A stretch of 64,000 nucleotides of DNA from an uncultured Roseobacter sp. (GCF_947495275.1 NZ_CANLYL010000016.1:1-64000); one strand, 5' to 3'. Numbered from the stretch's first letter, positions 51,750 to 61,923 are shown. The notes: generated by a model from the sequence alone, not told the origin. Program-made: numbers and translations.

Positions 51750-52492
51750 ATGCAGCGCCCTCCATCGACTTCCATCGCGATACCGGTGATCATGGAAGCC
51801 TCCTCCGAACATAAAAAGCAAGCGGCATTGCCCATGTCCTGCGGTGTCGAAAACCGGCCCAGCGGAATGGTGGCCAGAAACTTGGCACGCATTTCGGGCG
51901 TATCCTCACCCATGAATGATTTGAGCAGGGGTGTTTCGCCCGCGACTGGGTTGAGTGCATTGACCCGCACGCCATGGGGTGCGAGTTCAACCGCCATTGC
52001 CTTGGTCGCCGTGATCATCCAGCCCTTGGAGGCGTTGTACCAGTTCAGTCGGGGGCGCGGCGAAACACCAGCTGTTGATGCGATGTTCAATATGGTGCCG
52101 GTTGCACGTTCTTTCATGTGCGGGACAATAGCGCGGGCGGTGAGATACACGGATTTCACGTTTACGGCCAGAACCTGGTCAAAATCCTCTTCGGTGACCT
52201 CTTCCATGGCGGCGGGCAGATGTGTGATGCCCGCATTGTTGATCAGAATATCAATGTGGCCCCATTCTTTCATCGCCTGTGCGACCATTGCGCCGACTGA
52301 ATCACCATTTGCCACGTCGACATGGCAGGCAATGGCGTGATCGCCCATTTGCTCAACGAGGCTTTGTGCGCCTTCCCTGTTAAGGTCCGCAATCATGACC
52401 CGGGCACCCTCGGAGGTAAACTTGCGAACGATGCCTGCGCCAAAACCTGAGGCACCGCCTGTCACAATCGCCGTTTTTCCCGTCAGTCGCAT
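51746..52492 (-). CDS. Short-chain dehydrogenase/reductase, FabG-like
   Basis: A 248-residue classical SDR. Seen: cofactor motif TGGASGFGAGI near residues 11-21, NNAGITHLPAAM near residue 86, catalytic YNASKGW (Tyr and Lys) near residues 152-158. Replacement of the usual YxASK region is normal. Substrate cannot be told from sequence; the FabG resemblance does not imply fatty-acid synthesis. Coupled to the cupin gene by ATGA. Confidence 0.85.
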   Translation of the reverse strand: MRLTGKTAIVTGGASGFGAGIVRKFTSEGARVMIADLNREGAQSLVEQMGDHAIACHVDVANGDSVGAMVAQAMKEWGHIDILINNAGITHLPAAMEEVTEEDFDQVLAVNVKSVYLTARAIVPHMKERATGTILNIASTAGVSPRPRLNWYNASKGWMITATKAMAVELAPHGVRVNALNPVAGETPLLKSFMGEDTPEMRAKFLATIPLGRFSTPQDMGNAACFLCSEEASMITGIAMEVDGGRCI

Positions 52493-52502
52493 GTTAACCT
52501 CC

Positions 52503-53000
52503 CTAGATCTGGTGCTTCAGAACCCATCTGTTGTGCCCGTCGCTGTCTGGCGTTGCCGGGGCATATCGGTGGGGGACAAAGCCTTCGCGCGCCCAGAAAT
52601 GCAACGCACGAGGATTGGATTCCAACACGGCAAGTTTGAGCATGCTCATGCCCGCCTTGCGCGCCCTTGTCTTGATCAACTGTACCACATTGTGCCCGAT
52701 GCCGCTGCCACGATATGCAGGGTCCAACAATAACAACCCGATCCACCAGTCTGTTGGCAATTCATAGCCTTTGGCAATGCAGACGATGCCGGTCATGGCC
52801 GTTTGCTGCATGACCCCGAAATTCATCAGGTCGGATTTGATCAAGCCGGGCGGGACGGCCTCGAAAAAATCATCAATGAATGCGGCATTGGGGGCGTGGC
52901 CCACCTCAAGGATCACGTAATCCGCGGCCCGCTGAGCAAGGTCCAAAGCATCTTCGCTGTGATCTCGCTGGTTTATCGGCAACAGCTTGATGTCAGACAT
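52503..53000 (-). CDS. GNAT-family N-acetyltransferase
   Basis: A 165-residue acetyltransferase. Seen: the acetyl-CoA binding segment LLLDPAYRGSGIGHNVVQLI near residues 91-110 and the following SNPRALHFWAREGF near residues 130-143, both standard GNAT motifs. Overlaps the ABC ATPase gene by eight bases, so it is co-translated with the transporter. Substrate unknown. Confidence 0.85.
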   Translation of the reverse strand: MSDIKLLPINQRDHSEDALDLAQRAADYVILEVGHAPNAAFIDDFFEAVPPGLIKSDLMNFGVMQQTAMTGIVCIAKGYELPTDWWIGLLLLDPAYRGSGIGHNVVQLIKTRARKAGMSMLKLAVLESNPRALHFWAREGFVPHRYAPATPDSDGHNRWVLKHQI

Positions 53001-54606
53001 GGGTGGCTGTTTGCTCCTGCCTGTTGATCTGGGGAAGCTGTGGCACGGCTGCCAACAGTTTTTTCGTATACGCGTGTTGAGGATCGGTAAAGACCGCTTC
53101 TGTCTGGCCTTGCTCTACGATCTCTCCTGCTTTCATGACCATGACCCTGTCGGTGACCGAACGTACCACACTGAGGTCGTGAGATACAAAGAGATAGGTC
53201 AACTCGTAGGCCCGGCAGAGATCGGCCAGAAGGTCAAGTATCTGCGCCCTGACAGACACATCCAGTGCCGAGACCGCCTCGTCAAAAAGGATCAGGTCAG
53301 GTCGGATGATCAGCGCGCGGGCAATTGCGATCCGTTGTCTTTGCCCGCCGGAAAACTCATGGATATAGCGCCCTGCATCCTGAGGTTTCAACCCGACGTC
53401 TGTCAGGGCCGCATCTATGGCTTTTTGCCTGTCAGCGCCGGCCGGCGGTTTTGTGAGCAAATGGAATGGTTCCGTGATCAGACGGGCGACGCGGTGCCTG
53501 GGATTGAAGCTGCCGAAGGGGTCCTGAAACACTACTTGCATACGCCTGCGAACCTCGAAATCGGGTCGTCCTTCGGGGCTGACGGCGGCACCATCGAGCA
53601 TTATCGTGCCTGATTGCGGGGTTTCCAGACCAAGGATCGCGCGTGTCAGCGTGGACTTGCCGCACCCGCTTTCACCCACCAGCCCCAGCCTTTCACCGCG
53701 CATCAGATCAAAGCTCACGTCCTTCACGGCGTCGAATGTACCGGGTGGTTTCAACAGGGTGCGGCGCGGTAAACGGTAACTGCAAGAAAGATTTTTGACG
53801 CTCAATAAGGGGCGTGGTTCGGGCGGTTCTGGCAGATCGACCTTATGCGAAGAGGCTTCAAAGAGCATGCGCGTATAGGTGTGGCGCATATCTCGCAACA
53901 GATCCGCGGTCGGCGCCGTTTCAACGATTTCGCCGTGCCGCATGACGGCAATGCGGTCCGCCATATCGGCAACAACCGCAAGATCGTGGGTGATCATGAT
54001 GAGCCCCATGCCAAAATCAGCCACGAGCGATTTGAGCAGATCGAGGATCTGCGCCTGTGTCGTCACGTCCAGGGCTGTTGTCGGTTCATCAGCGATCAGC
54101 AGTTTTGGCCGCAGGGCAATGGCGATGGCGATCATAACACGCTGCCGTTGCCCGCCGGACAATTCATGCGGATAGCGACTGAGCGGGAAACGCTCCGGCG
54201 GCAGACCGACCCTTGTCAGGATGTCTTCGGCCTGTTTGCGGGCGTCCGCGGCGGAGAGGGCCGTGTGAATGCGGATGGTTTCTGTCACCTGTCGGCCAAT
54301 TTTGTGCACAGGGTTCAGGGCCGTCATCGGCTCCTGAAAGATCATGCCGATGTCATTTCCCCGCAAGTGGCACAGCTCGCTTTCGGTGAGCGACATCAGA
54401 TCCTTACCATCCAATGCGATCTCTCCCGTCGCTTCGGCACCGTTTGGCAGCAATTGCAGGGCGGCCAGTGCCGTCATGGATTTTCCGGAACCACTTTCCC
54501 CGGTGATGGCGACGATCTCTCCTTCTGCGACATCAAGGCTGACATCGCGCAGGATGGGCGTGTCTTGAATGCGCAGCGACAGGTTTTTGATCTGCAAAAG
54601 GCTCAT
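52993..54606 (-). CDS. Dipeptide/oligopeptide-type ABC transporter, fused ATPase domains
   Basis: A 537-residue protein carrying two full ABC ATPase halves (DppD-DppF type) in one chain. Seen: Walker [15 protein letters not shown] near residue 34 and [14 protein letters not shown] near residue 311, signature motifs [14 protein letters not shown] and [14 protein letters not shown], and Walker [13 protein letters not shown] and [12 protein letters not shown]. Energises uptake through the DppC- and DppB-like permeases encoded upstream. Overlaps the permease gene by four bases. Confidence 0.93.
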   Translation of the reverse strand: MSLLQIKNLSLRIQDTPILRDVSLDVAEGEIVAITGESGSGKSMTALAALQLLPNGAEATGEIALDGKDLMSLTESELCHLRGNDIGMIFQEPMTALNPVHKIGRQVTETIRIHTALSAADARKQAEDILTRVGLPPERFPLSRYPHELSGGQRQRVMIAIAIALRPKLLIADEPTTALDVTTQAQILDLLKSLVADFGMGLIMITHDLAVVADMADRIAVMRHGEIVETAPTADLLRDMRHTYTRMLFEASSHKVDLPEPPEPRPLLSVKNLSCSYRLPRRTLLKPPGTFDAVKDVSFDLMRGERLGLVGESGCGKSTLTRAILGLETPQSGTIMLDGAAVSPEGRPDFEVRRRMQVVFQDPFGSFNPRHRVARLITEPFHLLTKPPAGADRQKAIDAALTDVGLKPQDAGRYIHEFSGGQRQRIAIARALIIRPDLILFDEAVSALDVSVRAQILDLLADLCRAYELTYLFVSHDLSVVRSVTDRVMVMKAGEIVEQGQTEAVFTDPQHAYTKKLLAAVPQLPQINRQEQTATHV

Positions 54607-55418
54607 GTACGCTGCCTTTGCAACCGTGGATCAAGCGCATCGCGCAGACCGTCACCCAGCAGGTTCAGGCCCAGCACAATGCCGATGATGGCGAGGCCGG
54701 GGAAGATCGCCAGATGCGGCGCAAAACCAACCATCGTCTGGGCATCCGCCAGCATCCGGCCCAGCGAGGGCGTCGGCGGTTGCACGCCAAGCCCGACAAA
54801 GGACAAGGCGGCCTCCACCTGAATGCCAAGGGCAAACTGAACGGTGCCCTGAACGATCAGGAGATTCAGCACATTGGGCAGAATATGTTCGATGGAGATA
54901 TGGACACGGGATTTCCCGGCGACCTGTGCCGCCATGATGAATTCGCGTTCCCAAAGTGGCAGAGCGCCGCCTCGTGTGACACGGGCAAAGACGGGAATGT
55001 TGAAAATGCCAAAAGCAACAATCGCATTGATCGCCGACGGGCCGAATACAGCCGTGATCAGAATAGCCATGACCAGCAGCGGGAAGGCGAAGATGATGTC
55101 GTTTCCGCGCATGATGAACTCGTCCAGCCAGCCGCCTTTGCGCATGGCGGCGATCAGCCCCAAAGGAACCCCGAAGCACAAGCCGATGGCGAGCGCTACA
55201 GCGGCCACGGCGATCGAGGTACGCGCGCCCACCATGATCATGCTGAGGATATCGCGGCCCAGATGATCTGTCCCCAGAATATGGGTGCCGCCGGGTGTTT
55301 GCAGTTTATCGGGGATGTTAAGGCTGGTGTGGTCAAAGGGCGTCCAGACCAGTGACAAAAGGGCCAGCAGGATAAAGAAGGCGGACAGGATTGCTCCCAG
55401 AACAAGGGTCCGTCTCAT
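54603..55418 (-). CDS. ABC transporter permease, DppC-like
   Basis: A 271-residue inner-membrane permease of the peptide/nickel family. Seen: N-terminal helix, GTDHLGRDILSMIMVGARTS near residues 53-72 typical of DppC, then five further hydrophobic segments and VEAALSFVGLGVQPPTPSLG near residues 217-236 as the ATPase-coupling loop. Overlaps both neighbours by four bases in a tight dppB-dppC-ATPase operon. Confidence 0.92.
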   Translation of the reverse strand: MRRTLVLGAILSAFFILLALLSLVWTPFDHTSLNIPDKLQTPGGTHILGTDHLGRDILSMIMVGARTSIAVAAVALAIGLCFGVPLGLIAAMRKGGWLDEFIMRGNDIIFAFPLLVMAILITAVFGPSAINAIVAFGIFNIPVFARVTRGGALPLWEREFIMAAQVAGKSRVHISIEHILPNVLNLLIVQGTVQFALGIQVEAALSFVGLGVQPPTPSLGRMLADAQTMVGFAPHLAIFPGLAIIGIVLGLNLLGDGLRDALDPRLQRQRT

Positions 55419-56362
55419 GAGCGTGACCTCAAGCGCGGGTCAACGGCGGCATAGGCCAGATCCACCAGGAAATTGATCACAATGACGCCGAAGACGACCA
55501 GCATGACCACGGATTCCACCACAATCAGGTCGCGGGCCGAGATGGATTGAAAAATCAGCCGTCCGAGGCCGGGCAGGTAAAACACCTGTTCAATGATGAT
55601 GGTCCCGGCGAAGAGAAAGGAAAATTGCAACCCGATGATCGTGAGCACCGGGATCAGAGCATTGCGCAGACCATGCCGCCAGAGCGTTTGTCGTTGGGAC
55701 AACCCCTTGGCGCGAGCGGTGCGCATGAAATCCTCGCCCAGCACATCCAGCAGGGCGGATCGCATCACCCGTGTCAGGATGGCGGCCTGCGGCAGAGCCA
55801 GGGCAATCGCCGGCAATGTGAGCGATTTCAGCGCGCCCCAAAACCCTTTGTCCCAGCCGGGAAAGCCGCCTGCGGAAAACCAGCGCAAATGGATTGCAAA
55901 GACCAGCACCAGCATCATGGCGAACCAGAAATTCGGTACGGCCACACCCAGTTGCGTGGCTCCGGTGACGCCAAGATCGCCCGCTTTGCCGCGCCGTGCA
56001 GCAGCGTAGAGCCCGGCGGGAAAGGCGATCACGATGGAGAGGGTCAGCGCATAAAGCGCCAGCGGGATCGACACCCCGATGCGGTCGGCCACCATGTCGG
56101 AAACCGGTGTACGGTAGGTGTAAGAGGTGCCGAAATCGCCCGTCAGCATGCCTCCGACCCAGTTCAGATAGCGCTGTGTCTTTGACACATCGAGGCCAAG
56201 TTCGTTGCGCAGGGCGTCGAGGGTTTCGGGCTGCGCGTTGATGCCCAGCATGAACGAGGCCGGATCGCCGGGGGCCACTTCTATCACGACAAAAATGATG
56301 CAGGATGCAACAGCGAGGCTGAGGACCAGCGAGATCAGTCGTTTGAGCACATAGCGCAGCAT
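55415..56362 (-). CDS. ABC transporter permease, DppB-like
   Basis: A 315-residue permease partner of the DppC-like protein. Seen: MLRYVLKRLISLVLSLAVAS at the N-terminus and the coupling motif region DFMRTARAKGLSQRQTLWRH near residues 208-227. First gene of this transcription unit, reading away from the histone-deacetylase-like gene; the binding protein gene lies separately at 58236-59711 on the same strand. Confidence 0.92.
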   Translation of the reverse strand: MLRYVLKRLISLVLSLAVASCIIFVVIEVAPGDPASFMLGINAQPETLDALRNELGLDVSKTQRYLNWVGGMLTGDFGTSYTYRTPVSDMVADRIGVSIPLALYALTLSIVIAFPAGLYAAARRGKAGDLGVTGATQLGVAVPNFWFAMMLVLVFAIHLRWFSAGGFPGWDKGFWGALKSLTLPAIALALPQAAILTRVMRSALLDVLGEDFMRTARAKGLSQRQTLWRHGLRNALIPVLTIIGLQFSFLFAGTIIIEQVFYLPGLGRLIFQSISARDLIVVESVVMLVVFGVIVINFLVDLAYAAVDPRLRSRS

Positions 56363-56439
56363 TGTGGAGACGTTAGGCGGTGGCTTGCCCTGGGTCCAGA
56401 GGGGTTGTTGATTGCGGCCAATGGTTTAGGTCTGCTCTC

Positions 56440-57564
56440 ATGGGTCAACCACGTTTCATCGGTGCTGAAATATTCCGTCATTCCAGCTATGGGCGCTGGC
56501 ACCCGCTGCGCGTGCCGCGTGTCAGCACTGTGATGGATTTGTCCCGGGCGTTGGGCTGGCTGCCGCCAGAGCAATTCATCACTGCCCCACGCGCGAAACC
56601 CAAAGCCCTTACCGCGTGGCATACACCGGACTACATTGATGCATTGCAACGTGTCGAAGCCGATCAATTCGCCACGGCCGAAGACACCGCGCGCCACGAT
56701 CTGGGGTCCATCACCAACCCGGTTTTTCCGGAAATATATCGCCGTCCGGCCACCGCTGCGGGTGGTTCGCTATTGGCGGGCGAATTGCTGCGGGAGGGGG
56801 GTATCATCTATAACCCACCCGGCGGCACACATCACGGCATGCCTGACCGCGCCAACGGGTTTTGCTATCTGAACGATCCGGTGCTGGCCATGCTCAGCCT
56901 GCGCCGCAACGGTGTCCGGCGCATTGTCTATGTGGATATTGATGCGCATCACTGCGACGGGGTTGCTGTCGGGTTTGCGGGTGATCCCGATTGTCTGATG
57001 ATTTCGGTACATGAAGAACGCCTTTGGCCCAAAACCGGCGTGCTTGAAGACACGGCAGATGGTTCAGCGCTGAATCTGCCGGTGCCGCGGGGTTTCAATG
57101 ACAGTGAAATGGGGTTCATCAGGGACGCGTTGATTGTGCCGCAAACGACAGCCTTTCGACCCGATGCCATTGTCCTGCTCTGTGGTGCCGATGGCGTGGA
57201 GGAAGACCCGCTGGCGCATCTGAGCCTTTCCAACAATGCGCATTGGGCCGTTGTCCGGGCCTTGATGGGTGTCGCCCCGCGATTGCTGGTTCTGGGGGGT
57301 GGTGGATATAATCCGTGGTCTGTTGGGCGGCTCTGGACGGGGGTTTGGGCCGCCCTGAACGATTTTGAGATTCCCGATCGCCTTCCGGTGGTGGCAGAAG
57401 ACGTCCTGCGCGGTCTGAAGTTTGAAGGAAATCGCCTTGGTAAGAACCCGCCTGAGCATTGGTTCACGACGCTGCGCGATGTGCCGCGTGACGGCCCTGT
57501 GCGGGATACGATCAAGGACCGCGTGCGGGTTCTGATACAACGATCAATGGGAAGAGAAGTGTAG
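56440..57564 (+). CDS. Histone-deacetylase-like amidohydrolase
   Basis: A 374-residue zinc hydrolase of the arginase/deacetylase superfamily (AcuC and acetylpolyamine amidohydrolase relatives). Seen: GGTHHGMPDRANGFCYLND near residues 128-146 with the catalytic histidines, the zinc ligands in YVDIDAHHCDGV near residues 164-175, and LLCGADGVEEDPLAHLSLS near residue 246. Start chosen at 56440 (MGQPRFI). It is the only plus-strand gene among the transporter genes. Deacetylation of polyamines or other small amides is more likely than of proteins, but is unproven. Confidence 0.87.
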   Translation: MGQPRFIGAEIFRHSSYGRWHPLRVPRVSTVMDLSRALGWLPPEQFITAPRAKPKALTAWHTPDYIDALQRVEADQFATAEDTARHDLGSITNPVFPEIYRRPATAAGGSLLAGELLREGGIIYNPPGGTHHGMPDRANGFCYLNDPVLAMLSLRRNGVRRIVYVDIDAHHCDGVAVGFAGDPDCLMISVHEERLWPKTGVLEDTADGSALNLPVPRGFNDSEMGFIRDALIVPQTTAFRPDAIVLLCGADGVEEDPLAHLSLSNNAHWAVVRALMGVAPRLLVLGGGGYNPWSVGRLWTGVWAALNDFEIPDRLPVVAEDVLRGLKFEGNRLGKNPPEHWFTTLRDVPRDGPVRDTIKDRVRVLIQRSMGREV

Positions 57565-57712
57565 TCCAAATAAAGTGAAGGGAAAACCGAGCACGGTGTG
57601 ACGTGGGTACAACGTCGGTTCCGTTTCGGTTTTCCCTTCGGTGGGAGGCACATTTCCTGCTCGAAATGTCAGGTTTTTTTGGGCCTGTCCCGTACCGGTG
57701 CGTTCGGGGGAA
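57565..57712. terminator. Long inverted repeat between convergent genes
   Basis: A perfect 14-base inverted repeat, GAAGGGAAAACCGA at 57577-57590 and TCGGTTTTCCCTTC at 57626-57639, spans a 35-base loop that holds a second small dyad (GACGT...ACGTC). It lies just after the deacetylase-like gene and may be a bidirectional transcription end for it and the minus-strand small gene, although it lacks a clean T tract. Confidence 0.4.
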
Positions 57713-57922
57713 TTACACCGGCATATTGTCGAACATGTCTTCGATAACTTCTTCCTTCAGCACGTTATTCAGCCGAATGAGCCGCTGCGGGACAACTTCC
57801 CCGCGGGCGCTTAAAGTTGCGATGACACGATCAATTTGAGGTACGAGTTCCAGTCTTTCCTTTTGTGAAGCTTTTTCGATCTGTTGTTCCAGTAGAGAGG
57901 CGCGCTGTTCGAGAGGGGTCAA
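57713..57922 (-). CDS. Small conserved-looking helical protein, unknown
   Basis: A 69-residue protein starting at a TTG six bases after AAGGAGA. It is rich in charged residues and predicted to be mostly helical and possibly coiled-coil (LEQRASLLEQQIEKASQKER at residues 4-23). No family is recognised. It stands alone, convergent with the deacetylase-like gene. Confidence 0.6.
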   Translation of the reverse strand: MTPLEQRASLLEQQIEKASQKERLELVPQIDRVIATLSARGEVVPQRLIRLNNVLKEEVIEDMFDNMPV

Positions 57923-58235
57923 TGCAGTCTCCTTTTTGAGCAGAAAATCGAGTGACAGTAGTGATTGCAGCTTTGCCTATTCCAAGGTTGGCACAAACAA
58001 GTATACACGCTTAAGTAGAAATTTTGCAAGTAACTGCTCAAGAATTAAGCAAGGAATTTCCGAAAAGATTGGCTTTGGACACTTTACAGACAGCGCGTGT
58101 CTCATCACTGCCCCAGCCTACACAGGCAATTCTGCATTTGTATTGATCTGAATCCGGACAAGTTGCGTCAATTTGAGACAGCGCTAAGACGCCTCACCGA
58201 GCTGGTAGGCGCAAAATTGCGTACAGTGATAGAGG
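57923..58235. other. 313-base gap, no gene seen
   Basis: Lies between the small helical protein gene and the binding-protein gene. More AT-rich than its surroundings. A 71-codon plus-strand frame is present but has no ribosome site or family resemblance. Probably the promoter region of the small gene and the 3' end of the binding-protein transcript. Confidence 0.4.
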
Positions 58236-59711
58236 TCAATTGCCCCAGGTCACCGCCGTGAGATCAGTTGCCTGTGTCGGGGCATTTGCCCACAAACCCT
58301 GCAATTCCGCTTTGGCAACAGAGAGTTGCGCGAGTTGGAACAGGTAACCGTTCACGTAGTCGTCGGCGATGATTTGTTGCGCTTCACCCATTAGTTGGCC
58401 GCGCACATCCGGGTCGGTCGTGCTGTTCAATTTGGTAATAAGCGCCTGAAAATCAGGATTGTCGTATTGGAAGTAGTAGTCGGGGTTGGCGTAGATGCCG
58501 ATGTCCATCGGTTCGGTGTGGCTGACAATGGTCAGGCCAAAATCCTTGCCGCGAAAAACTGATTCGAGCCACTGAGCCCATTCGACATTGTTGATCTTGG
58601 CAGTGATTCCCACTTCAGCCAATTGCGCGGCGATGATCTCGCCGCCCCGGCGAGCATAAGAGGGGGGAGGCAGGTACAGCGTCGTCTCGAACCCGTCTGC
58701 CAGCCCGGCCTCGGCCAACAGGGCTTTGGACTTTTCGGGATCAAAAGCAGACTGACCTGTCAAATCCTTGTAAGCGGGATTATGAGGCGCGAAATGCGTC
58801 CCGATGGGTGTGCCATAGCCGAACATGGCGCCGTCGATAATGGCCTGGCGGTCAATGGCATGCGCAACGGCCTGCCGGACCAGAAGATTGTCGAAGGGCG
58901 GCAATTTGTTGTTGGTGCTCAGAATGGTTTCGCCTTCTGTCGACCCCACCAGCACCTGAAATCTCGGATCCGCTTCGAATTGCGGCAGGTTCTCCGGTGC
59001 CGGAAAGGCGTAGAAGTAATCCACATCCTCAGCCATCACGGCGGCAAAAGCGGCAGTGGGATCAGAGATGAACTTGAAGGTTGCCGCCTCCAGACTGGCG
59101 GGTGTGCCCCAGTAGTCAGGGTTTCTCACCAGTTCGATCCTGTCGCTTTGTACCCACTCGACAAACTTGAACGCGCCGGTGCCGATGGGCATCTGCTTGA
59201 TGTTTTCGATGCTTTCTGGGGCCACGATCACCGCATCACCCCAGGCAAGATTGAAAAGCATATTGCCGTTCTGTTCGCTCAACGTGATTTTGACGGTCAG
59301 CGCGTCGATGACGTCAACTTTGGCGATGGCCGAATACAGCGCTTTCTGGGCGTTGGCACTGTCTTCGGCAAGAATGCGGTCGAGAGAGAACTTGACATCC
59401 TCCGCGTCCATTGTCGTGCCATCATGGAAGGTGACACCTTCCTGCAATGTGAAGGTGTAGGTCAGGCCATCGTCAGAAATCTCCCAGCTTTTCGCCAGAC
59501 CCGGCACAATGGAGCCATCTGCCATGAACCGTGTCAGACCCTCAAAGACATTGGTATAAAGCACCGAGTCGATGGCTCCGGCGGCGGCAGAGGTCGGATC
59601 GAGGTGCGGTGGTTCCAGCTGCAATGCGACGGTAATGTCCGTCTGGGCGGATGCCGTGATCCCAAAAGTTGCGAAAGCGGTGGCAAAAAGGGCGGTTTTC
59701 AACGTTGACAT
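58236..59711 (-). CDS. ABC transporter substrate-binding protein, peptide family
   Basis: A 491-residue periplasmic binding protein (SBP family 5, as in DppA and OppA). Seen: signal peptide (about residues 1-22, cleaved after ITASA), LEPPHLDPTSAAAGAIDSVL near residues 33-52, and KSWEISDDGLTYTFTLQEGV near residue 80, a family signature. Start chosen at 59711 behind GGAGGAC; a longer frame exists. Although 1.9 kb from the permease genes, it is on the same strand and probably serves that transporter. Confidence 0.92.
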   Translation of the reverse strand: MSTLKTALFATAFATFGITASAQTDITVALQLEPPHLDPTSAAAGAIDSVLYTNVFEGLTRFMADGSIVPGLAKSWEISDDGLTYTFTLQEGVTFHDGTTMDAEDVKFSLDRILAEDSANAQKALYSAIAKVDVIDALTVKITLSEQNGNMLFNLAWGDAVIVAPESIENIKQMPIGTGAFKFVEWVQSDRIELVRNPDYWGTPASLEAATFKFISDPTAAFAAVMAEDVDYFYAFPAPENLPQFEADPRFQVLVGSTEGETILSTNNKLPPFDNLLVRQAVAHAIDRQAIIDGAMFGYGTPIGTHFAPHNPAYKDLTGQSAFDPEKSKALLAEAGLADGFETTLYLPPPSYARRGGEIIAAQLAEVGITAKINNVEWAQWLESVFRGKDFGLTIVSHTEPMDIGIYANPDYYFQYDNPDFQALITKLNSTTDPDVRGQLMGEAQQIIADDYVNGYLFQLAQLSVAKAELQGLWANAPTQATDLTAVTWGN

Positions 59712-59876
59712 GACTGTCCTCCGTGTAGGGGCGGGGCACGGGTGCCGCGCCCTGATTTGTGGTGAAGTGTCACAACAAACCCGGCAGCAATCAAGTGGCA
59801 GGCGGGCGGTTTGCCGTAGATTTTCGGGGAGCACATTGTTATCTGGCAGCGAAAGCTGATCGGAGGATTGCGGATC

Positions 59877-60716
59877 ATGAGTGCCACAGCGCAGAAAAAA
59901 GCGCCGATGCCCACCGACATCAGGGCCCGCAAGGGCGGCACGCCCCTCGTCAGCCTAACCGCCTATACGACACCGATGGCACAGCTGATGGATGCGCATT
60001 GCGATTTCGTTCTGGTCGGCGACAGCGTTGGCATGGTGCTGCACGGCTTGCCCTCCACGCTGGAGGTCACGATGGAGATGATGATCCTGCATGGGCAGGC
60101 TGTGTCACGCGGTTTGAGTCGCGCGATGATGGTCATCGACATGCCTTTTGGCAGCTATGAACAGAGCCCTGAGCAGGCCTTTGACAGTGCAGCGCGATTG
60201 ATGCGCGAGACCGGCGCGGGTGCTGTCAAGCTCGAAGGCGGGCAGCATATGGCCCCGACAATCGACTTTCTGGTCAAACGCGGCATTCCGGTGATGGCGC
60301 ATATCGGGCTGACCCCGCAATCCATCAACACGCTAGGGGGCTATACCGTTCAGGGGCGCGGGCCACACGCTGACACGCTGATGCAGGATGCAAAGGCCGT
60401 GGCAGAAGCGGGTGCATTTGCGGTCGTGCTGGAGAAGGTGCCAGAAGGTCTGGCCGACCGGATCACGGCACAGATCAACATCCCCACAATCGGCATCGGG
60501 GCCTCTGCGGGGTGTGATGGGCAGATCCTGGTGGTGGATGACATGTTGGGTCTATTCACGGCTTTCAAAGCCAAATTCGTGAAACGCTACGCGCATCTGG
60601 GGGAAGAAGGGGAGGCGGCCATTGCCGCCTATGCGAGAGAGGTGCGCGCCCGCCGTTTTCCCGGCCCGGAACATGTTTTTGCCGATGAAGCCCCCAAACC
60701 GAAGGCCGGGACATGA
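59877..60716 (+). CDS. panB: 3-methyl-2-oxobutanoate hydroxymethyltransferase
   Basis: A 279-residue enzyme that makes ketopantoate, the first committed step of pantothenate (coenzyme A) synthesis. Seen: [19 protein letters not shown] near residue 24 and the metal-site stretch [13 protein letters not shown] near residues 45-57, plus KLEGG and [13 protein letters not shown]. Start at the ATG 59877 behind CGGAGGA. Coupled to panC by a four-base overlap. Confidence 0.95.
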   Translation: MSATAQKKAPMPTDIRARKGGTPLVSLTAYTTPMAQLMDAHCDFVLVGDSVGMVLHGLPSTLEVTMEMMILHGQAVSRGLSRAMMVIDMPFGSYEQSPEQAFDSAARLMRETGAGAVKLEGGQHMAPTIDFLVKRGIPVMAHIGLTPQSINTLGGYTVQGRGPHADTLMQDAKAVAEAGAFAVVLEKVPEGLADRITAQINIPTIGIGASAGCDGQILVVDDMLGLFTAFKAKFVKRYAHLGEEGEAAIAAYAREVRARRFPGPEHVFADEAPKPKAGT

Positions 60717-61567
60717 CCGCACCGATCATCCGGCATCTGACCGACTTGCGCGCATGCACCAAGGCGTGGCACCGAGCGGAAGAAACCATTGGCGTGGTGC
60801 CGACCATGGGCGCGCTGCATGATGGTCACCTGAGTCTCGTTGCCGCCGCCAAAGCCGCCTGTGACCGGGTGATTGTGACGATCTTCGTCAATCCCAAGCA
60901 GTTCAACCAGTCAACGGATCTCGACAATTACCCGCGCACCGAAGAAGAGGATGCGCGCAAATTGGCGCGTTTTGAGGTTGATGCAATCTACGTGCCGGAT
61001 GTGACGCAAATCTACCCTGAAGGGTTTGCGACAAATGTATCCGTCGGGGGCATGACAGATGTGCTTTGTGGCGCACACAGGCGCGGGCATTTCGACGGGG
61101 TTGCGACCGTTGTCACCAAGCTTTTTACCCAAACATCCGCTGACAAGGCGTTTTTTGGCGAAAAGGATTTTCAGCAACTCATGGTCGTGCGGCGTCTGGC
61201 GCGCGATCTTGATCTGGGCGTCGAGGTCGTGGGCTGCCCGACCATCCGCGAAGAGGACGGATTGGCCATGTCGTCACGCAACTTGCTGCTGTCCGACAGG
61301 GCCCGGGTGAACGCGTCGCGCCTCATTGAGATCATGGAGGATGTGGCCGGGCAACTCGGCAGCGGGGCGGATTTCGCGCCGCTGCAGGCCAAAGCCCTGA
61401 CACGTCTTGCCGCCGCGGGGTTCACGGATATTGACTACTTTGAGCTGCGCGCCTGCGATACGCTGGCCCTGCTTGCGCGACCAAGCGCGCCTGCGCGGCT
61501 TTTCGCGGCAGCATGGCTGGCGGGTGTCCGGCTGATCGACAATATCGACATTCCGGCGGCGCGCTAA
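60713..61567 (+). CDS. panC: Pantothenate synthetase
   Basis: A 284-residue ligase joining pantoate and beta-alanine with ATP. Seen: [15 protein letters not shown] near residues 24-38 (HIGH-type motif), FVNPKQFN near residue 58, [16 protein letters not shown] near residue 146 and AMSSRNLLL near residue 184 (KMSKS-like). Convergent with the Doc-like toxin gene by a four-base overlap at the stops. Confidence 0.95.
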   Translation: MTAPIIRHLTDLRACTKAWHRAEETIGVVPTMGALHDGHLSLVAAAKAACDRVIVTIFVNPKQFNQSTDLDNYPRTEEEDARKLARFEVDAIYVPDVTQIYPEGFATNVSVGGMTDVLCGAHRRGHFDGVATVVTKLFTQTSADKAFFGEKDFQQLMVVRRLARDLDLGVEVVGCPTIREEDGLAMSSRNLLLSDRARVNASRLIEIMEDVAGQLGSGADFAPLQAKALTRLAAAGFTDIDYFELRACDTLALLARPSAPARLFAAAWLAGVRLIDNIDIPAAR

Positions 61568-61923
61568 GAGTATTCATCCAATTTGGACAGGCGCGCACGG
61601 AACCATCTCTCAAGCGCCTCCTGTGTCATGGCGCCGGTCACGACATCAACCACGATGTCGTCAATCCGGTCACCGGGTCTCACCGCCAGATCATAACCGC
61701 TGTTGAGGCAAAGTACCTCAGTGGTCAACCATGCGCTACGCTTGTTTGCATCGTTGAAACCGTGAGAAGTCGCCAGGCCGTGCAGCAGGGCCGCAGCCTT
61801 CTTGTGAATGGCGCGGTGATAACCGTGGTAGGGTCTGCCGATAGCACCCAGAATGCTGTCGAGATTGCAAATGCCTGGCAGTCCGCCGAAGGCTTCGAGC
61901 GATTGTTCATGGGCTTCCAGCAC
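61564..61923 (-). CDS. Fic/Doc-family toxin (death-on-curing type)
   Basis: A 119-residue protein with the Fic/Doc motif HGFNDANKRSA near residues 54-64; Doc relatives phosphorylate EF-Tu or modify other targets. The GTG at 61923 is the first canonical start, but the frame continues upstream without a stop as HYRVNLGDVLEAHEQS, which looks like the natural N-terminus, so a non-standard start or a frame issue at about 61950 is possible. It follows the small gene at 61952-62125, its probable antitoxin. Confidence 0.82.
   Translation of the reverse strand: MLEAHEQSLEAFGGLPGICNLDSILGAIGRPYHGYHRAIHKKAAALLHGLATSHGFNDANKRSAWLTTEVLCLNSGYDLAVRPGDRIDDIVVDVVTGAMTQEALERWFRARLSKLDEYS

Noticed and set aside
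57936-58151. 71-codon plus-strand frame in the gap before the binding-protein gene
   Set aside because: No ribosome site, no family resemblance and a serine/asparagine-rich random look; treated as non-coding.
58623-59708. 361-codon plus-strand frame opposite the binding-protein gene
   Set aside because: Shadow of a gene with a clear signal peptide and family signature.
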